The notes: a model not told the origin generated them from the letters alone. A stretch of DNA of 64,000 nucleotides from JALEFZ01 sp039817415 (GCA_039817415.1 JBCBVV010000022.1:30182-94181); one strand, 5' to 3'. Counted from the first letter of the stretch, positions 24,325 through 33,696 are shown. Translations and numbers: made by a program.

Positions 24325-25590
24325 ATGGAGCCAATATCAACATCATTTGGCATCAGGCTTTCTGATGTCCAACGTGCAAGGTACAATATCCAAGGGGTGG
24401 TTCATCCTACCCTTTTGGCAAAGAACTTCCGACTAAGCCAGCAGTTTGAGGCAAATATTCTGCTGAAAAGAGAAGACCTTCAAATTGTGCGCTCCTACAA
24501 AATTCGTGGTGCCTTTAATAAAATTAGTTCGCTCGATGCCCCTCAAAAGAAACAAGGAGTAGTATGCGCCAGTGCAGGTAATCATGCTCAAGGTGTAGCC
24601 TACGCTTGTCAAATACTTGGGATACACGCTCATATTTTTATGCCTTCCACTACACCTAAACAAAAGGTAGATCAAGTAAAGTACTTTGGAGGAGAATGGG
24701 TAGAAGTCGTATTGACTGGAGATACCTTTGATGATTCTCAACTGGAGGCCCTTGATTTTTGTACGGGAAAAGGGAAAGTATTTGTTCCACCCTTTGATGA
24801 TCCTATGGTAATCGCAGGTCAGGGAACTATTGGGTTGGAAATACTTGAGCAGTATACCCAGCCCATAGATTATGTCTTACTGCCCGTCGGAGGAGGTGGT
24901 TTGGCTTCAGGTGTGAGTACGGTACTCAAACAACTGTCTCCCCAAACGAAAATCATAGGGATTGAGCCCCATGGGGCAGATGCGATGCGTCAATCTATTC
25001 AAGAAGGAAAACGGATCATCCTACATGACATAGACACCTTTGTAGATGGAGCAGCGGTCAAACAGGTGGGGGAACTCAATTTTAACATCTGCCAACAACA
25101 CCTAGACAAAGTCATTACTGTGGATGAAGGGAGAATTTGTGAAACCATTGTAGATCTATACAACAAAGATGCAATCGTTGTGGAACCATCTGGAGCCATG
25201 TGTATAGCGGCCCTTCACCAACTTCAGGCCGAGATTCAAGGAAAAACAGTAGTGTGTCTGGTGAGCGGTAGTAACAACGATCTTTCTCGCATGGAGGAAA
25301 TCAAGGAACGGGCCTTACTCTACAAGGGTTTGAAGCATTACTTTGTAGTAGTTTTTCCCCAGCGAGCAGGTGCACTGAAGGAATTTGTGGCTGATGTGTT
25401 AGGCCCTAATGATGACATCACGTATTTCCAGTATACCAAAAAGACTTCACGTGAGTCTGGTGCTGCTGTCATTGGCATAGAACTGAAAGAGAAGAGGGAC
25501 TTTGAACCTTTGGTTCAACGCATGAATAGCTTGAAGTTCTTTGGTAGGTATCTCAACGATGACCCCAATTTGCTATCGATCCTTGTGTAA
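24325..25590 (+). CDS. ilvA: Threonine ammonia-lyase, biosynthetic type
   Basis: 421 residues from the ATG at 24325. The open frame extends 33 codons upstream but that part lacks similarity to the family and lies ahead of a promoter element. The PLP lysine is Lys59 in SYKIRGA, with CASAGNHAQGVAYAC and the phosphate-binding VGGGGLASGV. The C-terminal ~80 residues form one ACT-like regulatory domain (YFVVVFPQRAGALKEFV), so this is the single-ACT form. It deaminates threonine to 2-oxobutanoate, the first step to isoleucine. No other ilv/leu genes are in the window. Confidence 0.92.
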   Translation: MEPISTSFGIRLSDVQRARYNIQGVVHPTLLAKNFRLSQQFEANILLKREDLQIVRSYKIRGAFNKISSLDAPQKKQGVVCASAGNHAQGVAYACQILGIHAHIFMPSTTPKQKVDQVKYFGGEWVEVVLTGDTFDDSQLEALDFCTGKGKVFVPPFDDPMVIAGQGTIGLEILEQYTQPIDYVLLPVGGGGLASGVSTVLKQLSPQTKIIGIEPHGADAMRQSIQEGKRIILHDIDTFVDGAAVKQVGELNFNICQQHLDKVITVDEGRICETIVDLYNKDAIVVEPSGAMCIAALHQLQAEIQGKTVVCLVSGSNNDLSRMEEIKERALLYKGLKHYFVVVFPQRAGALKEFVADVLGPNDDITYFQYTKKTSRESGAAVIGIELKEKRDFEPLVQRMNSLKFFGRYLNDDPNLLSILV

Positions 25591-25662
25591 AGAATTTGGA
25601 TTTCTATCGGTTCAAGAATATTCAGATATTAAAGCTTACTTGGCTTTCAAGATTCTGATTGT

Positions 25663-26742
25663 ATGATCCGACCGTTCGATTTATGCTTGCCATCGACTTC
25701 CATCAAGCATATTTTTCTGCTAGGCATTTTCCTTGTTCTTTCCTCTGTAGGCAAAGGGCAATATCTAATTGAAGGCCATATTGAAAAGCCTGACACCAAC
25801 CTCAGAGCCTATTTGAATATTCTGAATCAATGGAATGAATTCAATACTATAAGCGAGTACATGATTCTCAAGGGTACGCGCATCAGTGCTGATGGATACT
25901 TTCGTTTTGAGGGAAATGAACTATCTGATGCCCAGGGTTTCTATAAAATCCACTTTGCGGATCCCACCTTTACGGTTGTCCATATGACAGGAGATCCAGA
26001 ACAAAAGAACTTCTTCCATTTTCTATTAACCAATCAAGATACGGTTAGCATCCAACTGAAAGATGCGATTCATGCACCGGGCGAATTGGAGATTCAATCA
26101 ACCATTCCTCAGAATCAGATACTTCCTGAACTTCAGGCTAATTTCGACAGGATTCAGGCACAGGATAAAAAATCCCAACAACCTAATCACCTCCGTCTGA
26201 TTGAGAACAAACTATCACAGTCTGCCCTTGAAAATTGGGAAGTTTATGACCACACACTGATCAGAATGTATCTGCTTCATAACGGCAACTTAGAGGCTGA
26301 AAAGCATCAGGAGAAGTTTATGAAAACCCTAATGGGCTTGAGAGACCCTAACTTTCGTCCTGTATACTTTCAGTCTTTACAGGAGCATATGGGTTCAAAA
26401 CTTTATGGCGAATTGAAAAAGGAGAATGCTTTCCTAAGACAAATAAACTATGGGTTATGGGGGCTGGTTTGTGTCTTGGCACTTGGGATATTTTTCCTTT
26501 TTCGAATAAATAAAAGAAAGTCTACTGAAAGCCCAGTTCCATCTGTGATTGAAGGCTTGACCAGTAAGGAAAAAGAAGTAGCCAAACTTATTGGAGAGCG
26601 TCTAACCAATAAAGAAATTGCCGCGAGACTCTTTATTTCTGAAGCAACCGTAAAGACCCACCTGAATAGCATTTACAGAAAAACAAAGCTTCCATCAAGG
26701 GCTCAACTTCAGCAACAGCTAGAAAAAGAAACGGCTATATGA
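25663..26742 (+). CDS. Membrane-spanning LuxR-type regulator
   Basis: 359 residues. A signal-like hydrophobic segment (residues ~15-33) leads to an exported domain of ~230 residues beginning YLIEGHIEKPDTN, which resembles the DUF4369-like beta domain of Bacteroidota thiol-disulfide proteins. A transmembrane segment INYGLWGLVCVLALGIFFLF is at about residue 265, and residues ~298-350 are a LuxR/GerE helix-turn-helix: GLTSKEKEVAKLIGERLTNKEIA..LFISEATVKTHLNSIYRKT. The layout implies sensing outside the inner membrane and direct DNA binding inside, without a kinase. The downstream secreted-protein gene is a possible target. Confidence 0.8.
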   Translation: MIRPFDLCLPSTSIKHIFLLGIFLVLSSVGKGQYLIEGHIEKPDTNLRAYLNILNQWNEFNTISEYMILKGTRISADGYFRFEGNELSDAQGFYKIHFADPTFTVVHMTGDPEQKNFFHFLLTNQDTVSIQLKDAIHAPGELEIQSTIPQNQILPELQANFDRIQAQDKKSQQPNHLRLIENKLSQSALENWEVYDHTLIRMYLLHNGNLEAEKHQEKFMKTLMGLRDPNFRPVYFQSLQEHMGSKLYGELKKENAFLRQINYGLWGLVCVLALGIFFLFRINKRKSTESPVPSVIEGLTSKEKEVAKLIGERLTNKEIAARLFISEATVKTHLNSIYRKTKLPSRAQLQQQLEKETAI

Positions 26743-26850
26743 GAATATTGGAGGGGGTTGAGGCGAGAATCAACCCCGGTTTAGGTCCTTTTTCCATCCT
26801 ACATTTGTTTGCTGTTTGAGATCCAATCTCTTCCTTGTTGGAAAAAACAA

Positions 26851-27567
26851 ATGAGAATCTTTTGCTTCTGTAGCCTTTGCTACCTCATGATGAACCTGTC
26901 TTCTTTTGGCCAAACGGAACTTCCCCTTATTTCTGAACCCGCCGCCTTGGATAGTGCCAGTTGGAATTGGAAAATGTTTGAAAGCGATAAGAAGAATATG
27001 GTCACGGAGCGCGATCCTTATTGGGATTTCTTTCCGATGAACGTACTTGCCTTTCCTGTCGTGGATTACAAATATGGATCTGCCGGCACGGGTTCCTACT
27101 TTTTTGAAAAGGATCACAAAGTATCCCTCAGCTATTTTTTGATTGGCAAACATGATTTTAACAAGGAGGAATTTGAGGAAGGAGAAACGCATTACGCCTT
27201 TTTCAATCTTGTATTGCTAACGGATACACTTGAGCCAGAGAATTATGAACTGGTTTACAATTATGTCACCTCTCGAAACTATCCTGATTATGTCGGAATT
27301 GGAAGGACTAAAACCTTGCACAGAAATGTGGATTATGTATGTTTTTTTCGACCTGATGGATCTTCCTATGCGATTGTGGGAAGTAAGCTATTTGACTTGA
27401 GGAAGGGGGAAACGGTGGTGGCTGCCCTCCAAAAAGATGGAACCTTTAGATTCATGCAATTAGATACCCCTAAGCTATTTATGAAGGAGATTCAGCCATA
27501 TTTCAAGCAAATGTTGGAGGAACAACCTATCAAGCCCTTTTTCGAACTGCCAGGAAATATCAAATAG
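26851..27567 (+). CDS. Uncharacterised secreted protein
   Basis: 238 residues from the ATG at 26851; a TTG fourteen codons earlier is in frame but would bury the signal peptide. Residues 1-20 (MRIFCFCSLCYLMMNLSSFGQ) form a signal peptide with a likely cleavage after FGQ. The mature protein is strand-rich with WDFFPMNVLAFPVVDYKYG and YVCFFRPDGSSYAIVGSKLF. No family recognised. It follows the membrane LuxR gene by about 108 bp on the same strand. Confidence 0.65.
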   Translation: MRIFCFCSLCYLMMNLSSFGQTELPLISEPAALDSASWNWKMFESDKKNMVTERDPYWDFFPMNVLAFPVVDYKYGSAGTGSYFFEKDHKVSLSYFLIGKHDFNKEEFEEGETHYAFFNLVLLTDTLEPENYELVYNYVTSRNYPDYVGIGRTKTLHRNVDYVCFFRPDGSSYAIVGSKLFDLRKGETVVAALQKDGTFRFMQLDTPKLFMKEIQPYFKQMLEEQPIKPFFELPGNIK

Positions 27568-27582
27568 AAGAAATAATAGGGG

Positions 27583-27604
27583 AGGGCCCGAATGGCCCTT
27601 TTCT
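27583..27604. terminator. Bidirectional terminator-like hairpin
   Basis: A 6-bp GC stem AGGGCC/GGCCCT (27583-27588 with 27594-27599, 5-nt loop) with T-rich sequence on the plus-strand side lies between convergent genes. Confidence 0.55.
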
Positions 27605-27606
27605 AT

Positions 27607-28242
27607 TTATAAGGTGAAATCAGGCTTATCTGGTGCTGCCACTTCGATTTCTACCATTCTATCCAATAAGGCCTCTAGGGTGGCAAACATATTTTTCAGG
27701 GTAGGCATGTCCTTGATCACCCCAGCATGATCAAAACTCAACACATTAACATGTTCAGGATAACTCCGTGAAAACCATCCGCTGTCTTTGAGGACGATGA
27801 GTTCGCTGAATTCATATTTGTGAAGAAGGTCCTGAAGGTTTTCATCTTGAAAAAGCTCTTGGATTTTGCCCTCGTGATTTCCCTTGATCAAAAACCGCTT
27901 GTCAAAATGGGGATAGCCTATTTGAATGTCTTGCATGCCCAGAAATTTACCGATGGGTGTGAAAAAGCCTTCATGGGTAATTCGGAAATGTAGGTTAAGA
28001 GGATTGTAGAAGGGGGCTCTCAAGCGTGTATATGTCGTATAGTGTTGGCCTGTCGTATCCTCCGAAGCGTAGGTTTGTTCCATGTCATGAAGATCCAAGA
28101 CGAGTTCCCAGTCTTTGTATTGATAGCGGAAGCTCTCTTTTTCTAGAAAACCTCCTTCATCATATTCAGCTTGTAATTCCTGCGCAAGCTGGTTCCAAAC
28201 ATCCTTTCTTCCCGGACCAAAAAGGTTCCCAAATATGCTCAT
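27607..28242 (-). CDS. Uncharacterised protein
   Basis: 211 residues, soluble, no signal peptide. The opening MSIFGNLFGPGRKDVWNQLAQELQAEY is followed by strand-rich VLDLHDMEQTY, YTRLRAPF and GYPHFDKRFLIKGNHEGKIQELF. The last pattern resembles cytoplasmic DUF3137-like domains that bind near the membrane, but I cannot assign the family firmly. Function unknown. Confidence 0.6.
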   Translation of the reverse strand: MSIFGNLFGPGRKDVWNQLAQELQAEYDEGGFLEKESFRYQYKDWELVLDLHDMEQTYASEDTTGQHYTTYTRLRAPFYNPLNLHFRITHEGFFTPIGKFLGMQDIQIGYPHFDKRFLIKGNHEGKIQELFQDENLQDLLHKYEFSELIVLKDSGWFSRSYPEHVNVLSFDHAGVIKDMPTLKNMFATLEALLDRMVEIEVAAPDKPDFTL

Positions 28243-28457
28243 AGCCTTTCTTGAATTCAGTTGTAGCTTAAAGATAGGTGGATGAGCCGATAGTTGAAAA
28301 TGGCTAAGTAATTACTCAGCAGGATGTTGTAGACATAACATCTCCTGGCTTTCCGCTATGTGAGGAAGGCGCTGGACTCATTGACCAAGTTTGAGGGATC
28401 TTCTTGGTATTTTCATACCATCATCATTTACCTAACTAGACCATTTCTGCCGCAGGT

Positions 28458-29969
28458 CTACACCTTGGAAATGGAAAAAGATAGTTCTTGAGAAAAGCTT
28501 GAATCCAAGACCGAGTCCATTTCTCTTTCCATATGTTTTAAGGCAGCTTCATTTTTATGGCGTATAAAGCTATTGGCTAAGTCTATCTCATAGTCCATGG
28601 CCCAATCCGAAAAATGAGTGGCTAATTGTTGGATTGCCCCAAGCATAAAATCTACCTCCTCATCGCTATGTGTAGGATGAATTGACATTCTGATCCACCC
28701 AGGCTTGGAGGAACAGTCTCCTGATGAGATTTTGCTGGTAATCTTGTCGGATTGATCAGGACTAACATTAAGCAAATAATGCCCATAGGTTCCTGCACAA
28801 GAACAGCCTCCTCTGACTTGTATACCGAATCTATCATTCAGCATTTTGACACCTACGTTGTAGTGTAAGCCATCGATATAGAAAGAAATAACCCCCAGTC
28901 TATTTCTATGTTGATCTGCTAACACATGAAGATTGGGAATTTGGTCAAAGGCTTTCCAGACCTTTTCCAAAAGCTGTTGTTCTCTAAGATGAATCGCTTC
29001 TACGGTCATTTCCTCCTTCAACCGCATGCACATAGCAGCTTTGATGGTTTGGAGAAAGGCAGGCGTACCTCCATCTTCTCGGGCTTCGATATTGTCTAGG
29101 TACTTATGCTGTCCCCATGGATTGGTCCAATCTACCGTCCCTCCGCCTGGATTATCAGGAATTTTATTTTGATAGAGCTTTTGATTGAAGATGAGTACAC
29201 CAGTTGAACCAGGACCCCCAAGGAATTTATGGGGCGAGAAATAAATGGCGTCTAAATACTTGCCTGATGCATCATCGGGGTGCATGTCAATGTCTACATA
29301 GGGGGCAGAACAAGCAAAATCTACAAAGCAATACCCACCTTCTTGATGGATCATTTTAGCAAGTTGAAGATAAGGTGTCATGATTCCTGTTACATTCGAA
29401 CAGGAGGTTATGGCAGCGATCTTGGTTCTTCTATTTGCATATTTTTGAAGCAGTTCCTTAAAGTGATGCAGGGAAACCAACCCATCAGCTGTAGGTTGGA
29501 TGATTTCTACATCAGCAATGGTCTCCAGCCATGAGGTTTGATTGGAATGATGCTCCATATGCGTGATAAATACAATGGGGCGATCCTGTTTGGGTATATC
29601 AATCGAATGCTGGAAGGACTCATGAACCTTCAAGCCCAGAATGCGCTGAAATTTATTGACCACACCAGTCATTCCAGAACAGGTCGTAATGAGAATATCC
29701 TCTTCACTTGCACCTACATGCTGTTTGATAAACTGCTGAGCCTTGTGGTAGAGATAGGTCATGGAAGAACCTGTGTTGTTGGTGTCTGTATGTGTATTGG
29801 CTACAAGTGGAAATACATCCCGATTGAGTCTTTCTTCAATGGGGCCGTACATTCTCCCACTGGCTATCCAGTCAGCATAAAGGATGCGAATTTTTTGATG
29901 ATAAGGGGTTTTAATGAATTGCTGATCACCTAGGGTGAGCTGCTTAAAGGGGGTAAAATATTGTTCCAT
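28458..29969 (-). CDS. PLP-dependent class V aminotransferase (cysteine desulfurase-like)
   Basis: 503 residues, longer than SufS/IscS (~400). The PLP lysine is in YFSPHKFLGGPGSTG, with VDFACSAPYVDIDMH carrying the cofactor-binding aspartate and THMEHHSNQTSW near residue 135. Near residue 390 RGGCSCAGTYGHYLL places two cysteines where SufS has its catalytic cysteine loop, so sulfur transfer is possible. About 90 extra C-terminal residues follow the usual fold. No suf or isc genes are adjacent. A selenocysteine-lyase, desulfurase or plain aminotransferase role are all open. Confidence 0.8.
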   Translation of the reverse strand: MEQYFTPFKQLTLGDQQFIKTPYHQKIRILYADWIASGRMYGPIEERLNRDVFPLVANTHTDTNNTGSSMTYLYHKAQQFIKQHVGASEEDILITTCSGMTGVVNKFQRILGLKVHESFQHSIDIPKQDRPIVFITHMEHHSNQTSWLETIADVEIIQPTADGLVSLHHFKELLQKYANRRTKIAAITSCSNVTGIMTPYLQLAKMIHQEGGYCFVDFACSAPYVDIDMHPDDASGKYLDAIYFSPHKFLGGPGSTGVLIFNQKLYQNKIPDNPGGGTVDWTNPWGQHKYLDNIEAREDGGTPAFLQTIKAAMCMRLKEEMTVEAIHLREQQLLEKVWKAFDQIPNLHVLADQHRNRLGVISFYIDGLHYNVGVKMLNDRFGIQVRGGCSCAGTYGHYLLNVSPDQSDKITSKISSGDCSSKPGWIRMSIHPTHSDEEVDFMLGAIQQLATHFSDWAMDYEIDLANSFIRHKNEAALKHMEREMDSVLDSSFSQELSFSISKV

Positions 29970-30150
29970 TCAAATGTGGACTTGCAGTTAGAGAGTAACA
30001 TTTTTGAGAGAAGCAAAATACAAGGAATTGCCTATGAGACCCAAGGCAATTTCTTTTCCAGTCTATACAAACTATTAAGCGGTCTATTTTGGGCTAAGTG
30101 CTTAGAAAATAGAAGTTTTCGTTCGATGGATTTATTTCTTTTGGCCCATT

Positions 30151-30190
30151 AAAACCAAGAAGTGGCCTCTCTAGGAAAGGCCACTTCTTG
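30151..30190 (-). terminator. Terminator downstream of aconitase
   Basis: A perfect 13-bp stem (30156-30168 with 30178-30190, 9-nt loop) begins 53 bp after the aconitase stop; on the minus strand a short TTTT follows. Confidence 0.6.
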
Positions 30191-30242
30191 TATGAGTGTG
30201 TATGATAGGTAGGATTCCAATCTCTGACTGGAATCACTCCAA

Positions 30243-32504
30243 TTACATACCCTGCTCTTTTCTGATTAGGTTAAGGGCTGATCCTGCCTTCATCCATTCA
30301 ATCTGAGCTGCATTGTAGGTATGGTTGGTCATGAAGCTATCAGTGCTTCCATCCTTATGATGAACGGTTACCTTGATTTGTTTTCCAGGTGCCATTCCAG
30401 CAGCGTGGATAGTGAAGGTATCGTCCTCCTGGATGAGGTCATAATCCTTAGGATTGTCAAAGGTCAAACCGAATACACCCTGCTTCTTCAGGTTGGTTTC
30501 GTGGATACGAGCAAACGACTTAACGATTACAGCTCTTACTCCCATGTGGCGAGGCTCCATAGCCGCGTGCTCACGTGAAGAACCTTCTCCATAGTTCTCA
30601 TCTCCGATGATAACTGAACCTACTTTTGCATTGCGGTAAGCACGAGCTACTTTAGGAGACTCATCATACTCACCATTCAAGGCATTTTTCGTACCGGTAG
30701 TTTTGGTAAATGCGTTGATGGCACCTAGCATCACATTGTTGGAGATGTTGTCCAGGTGTCCACGGTAACGCAACCATGGGCCTGCCATAGAAATATGGTC
30801 AGTGGTACACTTACCGAAGGCTTTGATCAACAGGTGTAGTCCTCCTACATCCTCCCCATCCCAAGCGGAGAAAGGAGTCAATAGTTGTAGGCGCTCAGAT
30901 GCTGGATTCACGCGAATCTCAATTCCGCTGCCATCTTCGGCAGGAGCAATGAATCCTGCATCTTCTACATCAAATCCCTTGCTGGGTAGCTCGTCTCCGT
31001 GTGGAGGATCAAGCATAACTTCCTGTCCATCCTCGTTGATCAGTTTATCTGTCATCGGGTTGAACGTCAAGTCTCCGGCGATCGCAAGGGCAGTTACGAT
31101 TTCAGGAGAAGCGACAAAAGAATGTGTATTTGGGTTGCCATCATTACGCTTGGCAAAGTTTCTGTTAAATGATGTGATGATGGAGTTCTTACGATCCGGA
31201 TCATCCATATGGCGCGCCCATTGACCGATACAAGGTCCACAAGCGTTGGCAAGTACTACGCCACCGATTTTTTCGAAAGCGTCCAACTGGCCATCGCGCT
31301 CTACGGTGTAACGTACCTGCTCAGAACCAGGTGTTACCGTAAACTCAGCTTTGATTTTTAGCTTTTTGTCAATGGCTTGTTGAGCCAATGAAGCAGCACG
31401 ATCCAAGTCCTCGTAAGAAGAGTTGGTACAAGATCCAATCAGTCCTACTTCAAGCTGTTGAGGGAAACCTTCTTTTTCTACGGCATCAGCAAACTCAGAT
31501 AGAGGCCATGCGCGGTCTGGAGAGTAAGGTCCGTTGATATGTGGCTCGAGCTCATCCAGGTTGATTTCAACTACCTGATCGAAGTAATCGTGCGGATTAG
31601 CATAGGCAGATGGATCACCCGTTAGGTGTTCAGCTACCCCATTAGCCAGGTCAGCTAGTTCGGCGCGATCCGTGGCACGAAGGTAACGAGCAGTTGACTC
31701 ATCGTATCCAAAGATAGAGGTGGTTGCTCCGATCTCTGCACCCATGTTACAGATGGTTCCTTTCCCAGTCGCAGAGAAAGAAGCCGCCCCAGGACCGAAG
31801 TATTCCACAATAGCTCCAGTTCCTCCTTTTACAGTAAGGATACCTGCTACCTTTAGGATAACATCTTTAGGTGAGGTCCATCCTGACATCTTTCCAGTTA
31901 GCTTCACTCCGATAAGCTTCGGCATTTTAAGCTCCCAAGGCATACCAGCCATGACATCTACTGCGTCAGCACCTCCTACACCGATAGCGACCATTCCTAG
32001 ACCACCAGCGTTTGGTGTATGGGAGTCAGTACCGATCATCATACCCCCTGGAAAGGCATAATTTTCTAACACTACCTGGTGAATGATCCCAGCACCTGGC
32101 TTCCAGAATCCAAGTCCATATTTATTAGACACATCAGCAAGGAAGTCATATACCTCTCTGTTGGTGTCAATAGCTGTCTCAAGGTCTTGTTCTGCTCCTA
32201 CCTTGGCCTGGATCAGGTGATCACAGTGTACAGTAGATGGAACGGCTACTTTGTCTTTTCCAGCCATCATGAACTGTAGCAAGGCCATTTGAGCTGTTGC
32301 GTCCTGCATCGCCACGCGGTCAGGGGCAAAGTCAACGTAGTCTCCACCACGTGCATAAGCTTTCAGAGCGACATTGGGATACAAGTGCGTATAAAGGATT
32401 TTCTCTGCGAGCGTCAATGGACGGCCCAGAATGGTGCGTGCCATGTCTACTTTTTTCGGTAGCTCAGCATACACCCTCTTAATCATATCTAGATCAAAAA
32501 CCAT
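30243..32504 (-). CDS. acn: Aconitate hydratase
   Basis: 753 residues, the mitochondrial-like length usual in Bacteroidota. The three iron-sulfur ligands are in IGSCTNSSYEDL (first Cys) and ANACGPCIGQW (last two). Other hallmarks are HCDHLIQ near residue 100, GTDSHTPNAGGLG near 160 and the C-terminal swivelling-domain segment GDENYGEGSSREHAA. The enzyme isomerises citrate to isocitrate in the TCA cycle through a 4Fe-4S cluster. It is alone in its transcript. The 314-bp upstream region carries two inverted repeats. Confidence 0.97.
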   Translation of the reverse strand: MVFDLDMIKRVYAELPKKVDMARTILGRPLTLAEKILYTHLYPNVALKAYARGGDYVDFAPDRVAMQDATAQMALLQFMMAGKDKVAVPSTVHCDHLIQAKVGAEQDLETAIDTNREVYDFLADVSNKYGLGFWKPGAGIIHQVVLENYAFPGGMMIGTDSHTPNAGGLGMVAIGVGGADAVDVMAGMPWELKMPKLIGVKLTGKMSGWTSPKDVILKVAGILTVKGGTGAIVEYFGPGAASFSATGKGTICNMGAEIGATTSIFGYDESTARYLRATDRAELADLANGVAEHLTGDPSAYANPHDYFDQVVEINLDELEPHINGPYSPDRAWPLSEFADAVEKEGFPQQLEVGLIGSCTNSSYEDLDRAASLAQQAIDKKLKIKAEFTVTPGSEQVRYTVERDGQLDAFEKIGGVVLANACGPCIGQWARHMDDPDRKNSIITSFNRNFAKRNDGNPNTHSFVASPEIVTALAIAGDLTFNPMTDKLINEDGQEVMLDPPHGDELPSKGFDVEDAGFIAPAEDGSGIEIRVNPASERLQLLTPFSAWDGEDVGGLHLLIKAFGKCTTDHISMAGPWLRYRGHLDNISNNVMLGAINAFTKTTGTKNALNGEYDESPKVARAYRNAKVGSVIIGDENYGEGSSREHAAMEPRHMGVRAVIVKSFARIHETNLKKQGVFGLTFDNPKDYDLIQEDDTFTIHAAGMAPGKQIKVTVHHKDGSTDSFMTNHTYNAAQIEWMKAGSALNLIRKEQGM

Positions 32505-32767
32505 GTAATGTGAATTTCTTCTGTGTGTTGAACCTTAGTTTTTCTGTTGAGTCAATTTCGCTTTTGTATCGAAAAGATACAACCGTGTTTGATGACGTAA
32601 CTATGGATAAGCGAACTTACAATGAGGATTTCTCATTTGCGAATTATGAAGCGAAAATTCGCAAAGCTTAATCCATGGGTGTAGTTAGGTTCCTGCCTGT
32701 AAAAGCAAGGTGTAAGGCGCCTTGTTGAGACCGCAAGAATCGTAAAATTACCCCTTAATATAAAGAA
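32505..32767. promoter_or_regulatory. Upstream region of aconitase with two inverted repeats
   Basis: No gene is seen here. TTGTATC/GATACAA (32564-32570 and 32576-32582, 5-nt spacer) lies about 60 bp upstream of the aconitase ATG, and TTTGCGAATT/AATTCGCAAA (32636-32645 and 32656-32665, 10-nt spacer) about 130 bp upstream. Neither has a T tract, so operators or leader structures are more likely than terminators. Confidence 0.45.
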
Positions 32768-32795
32768 CAAAGGTCATCCCTAAGAATGACCTTTG
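32755..32795 (-). terminator. Terminator of small membrane protein gene 1
   Basis: A perfect 10-bp stem (32768-32777 with 32786-32795, 8-nt loop) followed on the minus strand by a T-rich tail, 24 bp after the stop at 32819. Confidence 0.75.
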
Positions 32796-32818
32796 CCAGA
32801 AAGATTGCGCCATTGGTT

Positions 32819-33319
32819 TTATCCAAATAAGGCGTTAAAAAAATCACTAAACGCACCACCTACTACCAATAGAATGGAACCAGCGAGTGCCAATAGATTG
32901 GCAATGAAAGCGAGAGCTATTTTTCCATTGTCTCCTTTCTTCTTGTTCTCTTTTGGCAGAAAGGCGGCAATAATGGTTAGGATGAGCGCTGCTATACTGA
33001 TCCAAAACATGACAATTCCGAAGGTAAGTGAAACGACGAGGGTATTGGATAAAATAAGAAGCCCGATAAAGGTAGCTGCTACGCCAAGAAGTCCAATTAT
33101 CAAAACTGGGGCAGCCAATGGATTCCCTTCTTTGATCCTTTTCTTCATTTTTCGGATCGTTTTCGCCAATTGCCATTTTTCTTTCAAACTGCTTTTGTGA
33201 GGCTTGATACGGGTCTGCAGGCTTACGGCAGTTGAATCGATTACGCTTTCTGTTCCTATCTGACCCGCGAATAGGCAAGTGCTAGAGAGCAAGAGTAGAC
33301 TAAGTATGATGTTTTTCAT
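32819..33319 (-). CDS. Small membrane protein 1 (signal peptide, basic segment, TM)
   Basis: 166 residues. A signal peptide (MKNIILSLLLLSSTCLFAGQ) is followed by a short linker, a strongly basic segment IRKMKKRIKEG at residues 55-65, then membrane segments near 70-90, 92-113 and 138-160 separated by a lysine-rich loop PKENKKKGDNGK. The same order of parts is found in the two other small genes up to 34.9 kb. Function unknown. If the signal is cleaved the basic part would begin outside, which is unusual; alternatively the first segment stays as a membrane anchor. Confidence 0.7.
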   Translation of the reverse strand: MKNIILSLLLLSSTCLFAGQIGTESVIDSTAVSLQTRIKPHKSSLKEKWQLAKTIRKMKKRIKEGNPLAAPVLIIGLLGVAATFIGLLILSNTLVVSLTFGIVMFWISIAALILTIIAAFLPKENKKKGDNGKIALAFIANLLALAGSILLVVGGAFSDFFNALFG

Positions 33320-33431
33320 TGTAGTAGGATGTAAAGTAGTGTTGGGGATAAACTTTCTGTGTTATCCCTAGCATCAAAGTGCTTATATCCCAGCAAGATA
33401 TAAATTCCTGACCAATCCTTCGATTTTCGTT

Positions 33432-33696
33432 TTAAATGAAGTTCGCCAACAACACCACAAACCCGACAAATGCGGCGAATAACCCAATGGCCAATCTACT
33501 CAGGAGAAGGGCTAATGAGTTTTTCTTTTTGACTTTTTCAGAAACTTTTGGGGCTTCGGGATTTTTCTTCTCTCTATTCTTCCTGCCAATCTATGAAATG
33601 ATTCCTGCCAAGAAGCCTAGGATTACCATAAAGGCAGCAGGATAACCAAGCCAGTACCGAACAGGAGAATAATGATAAGTATCCTAATCGTGGGGT
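33432..33696 (-). pseudogene. Decayed copy of the small membrane protein family
   Basis: On the minus strand a frame encodes a hydrophobic stretch (ILIIILLFGTGLVILL), then after a +/-1 frame change AAFMVILGFLAGIIS, an in-frame TAG at 33591-33593, a basic loop IGRKNREKKNPEAPKVSEKV and a final membrane segment LALLLSRLAIGLFAAFVGF ending at a TAA at 33432-33434. The order hydrophobic, basic loop, hydrophobic and the LGxxxGIIS motif match the C-terminal half of the gene at 33837 (LGLILGIIS). No start codon or signal peptide is left. I infer a truncated, frameshifted paralogue. Confidence 0.5.

Noticed and set aside
30802..31224. Plus-strand open frame opposite aconitase
   Set aside because: Serine/proline-rich antisense shadow of a well-conserved gene.
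32847..33278. Second minus-strand frame of 143 codons within small membrane protein 1
   Set aside because: It is an alternative frame of the same stretch; the frame at 32819 has the signal peptide and membrane segments.
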